This document shows, one piece after another, positions 5,460 through 6,875 of a stretch of DNA of 6,875 nucleotides (positions are counted from its first letter, which is position 1; every line of letters starts with the position of its first letter). Source of the DNA: CAZEQD01 sp964514305 (lineage in GTDB: Bacteria; Acidobacteriota; Aminicenantia; Aminicenantales; Aminicenantaceae); contig CAZEQD010000082.1 of assembly GCA_964514305.1 (NCBI GenBank), forward strand, positions 1-6,875, written 5' to 3'. The notes under the pieces were generated by a model. That model did no database searches. It saw nothing but the letters and a program-made list of their open reading frames with translations, and was not told the DNA's origin. A program made the position numbers and the translations under genes.

Positions 5460-5509
5460 GCACTTTTAAATTTTAAACCGGTGCACTTTTAATTTTTCAA
5501 TGACACACC
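5460..5509. mobile_element. Possible insertion-sequence end with internal direct repeats (IS21-like)
   Basis: GCACTTTTAAATTTT (5460-5474) and GCACTTTTAATTTTT (5483-5497) are near-identical and spaced 23 bases apart. They are followed by TCAATGACACACC, so the minus strand reads GGTGTGTCATTGA and then two copies of AAAAGTGC. Several direct repeats just inside a terminal TGTCA-like sequence are typical of IS21-family ends. No transposase lies in the window, so if real this is a solo or relic end, or a repeated AT-rich motif of another kind. Confidence 0.33.
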
Positions 5510-5521
5510 CTGCTTTTCTAT

Positions 5522-5550
5522 TTGACTTTTCCTTCTCAAGTTTATATCCT
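5522..5550 (+). promoter_or_regulatory. Sigma70-type promoter of the M24-like gene
   Basis: A -35 TTGACT (5522-5527), a 17-base spacer and a -10 TATCCT (5545-5550) match the consensus at five and four of six positions. Transcription would start near 5557, giving a leader of about 94 bases. It lies just after the possible insertion-sequence end. Confidence 0.5.
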
Positions 5551-5636
5551 TTATCCAGTTTAAATAGTTAACTAAAATTAGTAAAAAAACTTTAAAAGAG
5601 GTAAAAAAGCAACAAAATCTAAATTTTTTTAAAAAA

Positions 5637-5644
5637 AAGGAGGT
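5637..5644 (+). promoter_or_regulatory. Ribosome binding site of the M24-like gene
   Basis: AAGGAGGT, six bases before the ATG at 5651; it fixes the start of the secreted protein and its signal peptide. Confidence 0.88.
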
Positions 5645-5650
5645 ACTTTA

Positions 5651-6875
5651 ATGTATATCCGTAAATTTTTAGTAACAGTTTTTTCTTTGTTCCTTTTCGT
5701 CTTTCTAAGCAGTATGGCTACGGCCAATTCTGAGTCAACTGAGAGCACAATAACCGGTCAACAAGGCGATGAAGGAGCTCCATATAGGCTCTATAAAGAT
5801 ATAGATATGGAAAAATGGAATAATCAGATTCGCAAAGAAAAATTTGATATCATCCTACCCAAGGTTATGCGCAAAAACCATATTGATATGTGGATTTATG
5901 TAGCCAGAGAAGCCATCCCCGATCGCTTTGCTACCGAAGAACTGGGCAGCTCCTCCGGCGTTTTTGTCTTTACTGACCGTGGGGATGACCATATCGAGCG
6001 GGCCATCCTCGGACGGCGATGGGGAGAATCACAGCGTGGATGGGGACGCTGGCAAACTAAACTGGTTGAAGAATGCGGTCTCTATGACATAATCGGCGAG
6101 GCTGTTCGGGTGCAGGAGCCGGTGGGCGGTCCGCTGTCAGAATATGATTACCGCTTTAAGGGCCTCAGAGAATTTGTTATCGCCCGGGATCCTAAGCGGA
6201 TTGCGGTCAATTTCAAGCATGATATAGGCCCCTGGGTAACTTATACCAGAGCCCAAGACGGACTTTCCCACACAGACTATGTCCTTTTGACCGAAGAGCT
6301 CGGCCCAGAGTATGCCAAGAAGTTGGTTTCAGATGAATATCTGAGGATGGATTACATTATACACACAGTGCCCAGTGAAGTTAAACTCCTTAAAAAAATG
6401 CGTGAAGATGAAGTTAAATGCGTCAAGAAAGTATTTTCTGAAATTGAGCCGGGTGTAACTAAAGTAAGCGAATTAGGAGAGAGAGGCGATGGTGAGGTGG
6501 ATATCGTGGTTTACCGCCGCATGAGAACAGGCCTGTCTCAGAGAGGAAGAAGCGAAGGCTGGGAAAAGGCGGTCGTCCAGGGAGGCGACATCGTGGCTGC
6601 ACCCAGTCAGGGAATGTATGCTTATGTGCTACGCAAAGGAGAGACAGAACCTCCTCCAGAAATCAAAAAACTATGGGGAACATACCTGAAAATTGACAAG
6701 ATTCTGGCTAAAACCATTAAAGCTGGACTTACTCCGCGGGAGATAACTCGGGAATACACCAAGAAGTTCGAAGAGGCTGGTATTATTGTCAGAGACAATC
6801 AGATGCATATGATTACCCCTAAAAACAATTGGCCTGTTTATTCTGCCGGTTACGACCCTGATAAAACTGAAATTA
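5651..6875 (+). CDS. Secreted M24/creatinase-fold protein, probably catalytically inactive (3' partial)
   Basis: The open frame runs 408 codons to the window edge without a stop. Residues 1-25 form a signal peptide: basic YIRK, a hydrophobic core, and an ATA cleavage site before Asn26. Residues about 50-235 resemble the creatinase N-terminal domain of Xaa-Pro aminopeptidase-like proteins (KVMRKNHIDMWIYVARE at 71-87, FVFTDRG at 105-111, LGPEYAKKLVS at 218-228). From about 240 (TVPSEVKLLKKMRE) the M24 pita-bread domain begins. In active relatives GD(L/I)(L/V) leads into H-x-D-F-G and then a second metal Asp before AYVLRPGETE. Here the text is GGDIVAAPSQGMYAYVLRKGETE (311-333), so both aspartates appear absent and the segment is shortened. 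The next expected His region reads MHMITPKNNWP (385-395). It may be a binding pseudoenzyme. Fold assignment is firm, activity loss is inferred, and the remaining ligands lie outside the window. Confidence 0.83.
   Translation, partial: MYIRKFLVTVFSLFLFVFLSSMATANSESTESTITGQQGDEGAPYRLYKDIDMEKWNNQIRKEKFDIILPKVMRKNHIDMWIYVAREAIPDRFATEELGSSSGVFVFTDRGDDHIERAILGRRWGESQRGWGRWQTKLVEECGLYDIIGEAVRVQEPVGGPLSEYDYRFKGLREFVIARDPKRIAVNFKHDIGPWVTYTRAQDGLSHTDYVLLTEELGPEYAKKLVSDEYLRMDYIIHTVPSEVKLLKKMREDEVKCVKKVFSEIEPGVTKVSELGERGDGEVDIVVYRRMRTGLSQRGRSEGWEKAVVQGGDIVAAPSQGMYAYVLRKGETEPPPEIKKLWGTYLKIDKILAKTIKAGLTPREITREYTKKFEEAGIIVRDNQMHMITPKNNWPVYSAGYDPDKTEI

Noticed and set aside
1..6875. CRISPR array, tRNA, rRNA, phage or defence genes
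   Set aside because: No regularly spaced repeats, cloverleaf, rRNA segments, or phage or nuclease-like coding sequences were seen on either strand.

Overview
The window looks like bacterial DNA of moderate to low GC with AT-rich intergenic stretches. Every intact gene has a Shine-Dalgarno sequence at good spacing, and two sigma70-type promoters (TTGACx, 17-base spacer, TATxxT) can be read. Two of the enzymes are nevertheless of types best known from archaea: a stand-alone ATP-pyrophosphatase subunit of GMP synthase, and an asparagine synthetase built on an aspartyl/asparaginyl-tRNA synthetase fold. The secreted creatinase/M24-like protein and the sodium:solute symporter with tiny partner proteins recall peptide-degrading candidate phyla such as Aminicenantes/Acidobacteriota. 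That placement is an impression from memory, not a search result.

Layout. 1-206: AT-rich sequence with a possible C-terminal scrap of a cation diffusion facilitator (CDF) on the minus strand. 207-1139 (-): GMP synthase subunit B. 1140-1563: a 424-base region holding the guaA ribosome binding site, a small hairpin, a strongly structured element (1313-1387), a promoter pointing at guaA and a terminator-like hairpin. 1564-1864 (+): N-terminal remnant of a CDF transporter broken by a frameshift and a nonsense codon. 1933-2859 (-): archaeal-type asparagine synthetase. 2860-3122: intergenic, with two inverted repeats. 3123-5224 (-): a tightly packed membrane operon of a 533-aa sodium:solute symporter followed by three small membrane proteins of 96, 38 and 29 aa. 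5225-5650: divergent intergenic region with a possible insertion-sequence end and a promoter for the last gene. 5651-6875 (+): secreted M24/creatinase-fold protein, cut by the window edge and apparently lacking metal-binding residues.

How the genes fit together. GMP synthase and asparagine synthetase are both ATP-driven nitrogen-assimilating steps that release AMP and PPi, but they lie in separate transcription units and no regulatory link is visible. The symporter operon probably imports a small organic solute with Na+. The divergent secreted M24-like protein would act outside the cytoplasm, so a shared theme of peptide or amino-acid scavenging is possible but unproven.

The least described content is the pair of micro-genes (38 and 29 aa) at the end of the symporter operon, the structured element ahead of guaA, and the M24 protein that seems to have lost its active site. 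The two CDF scraps on opposite strands either side of guaA suggest a past rearrangement.
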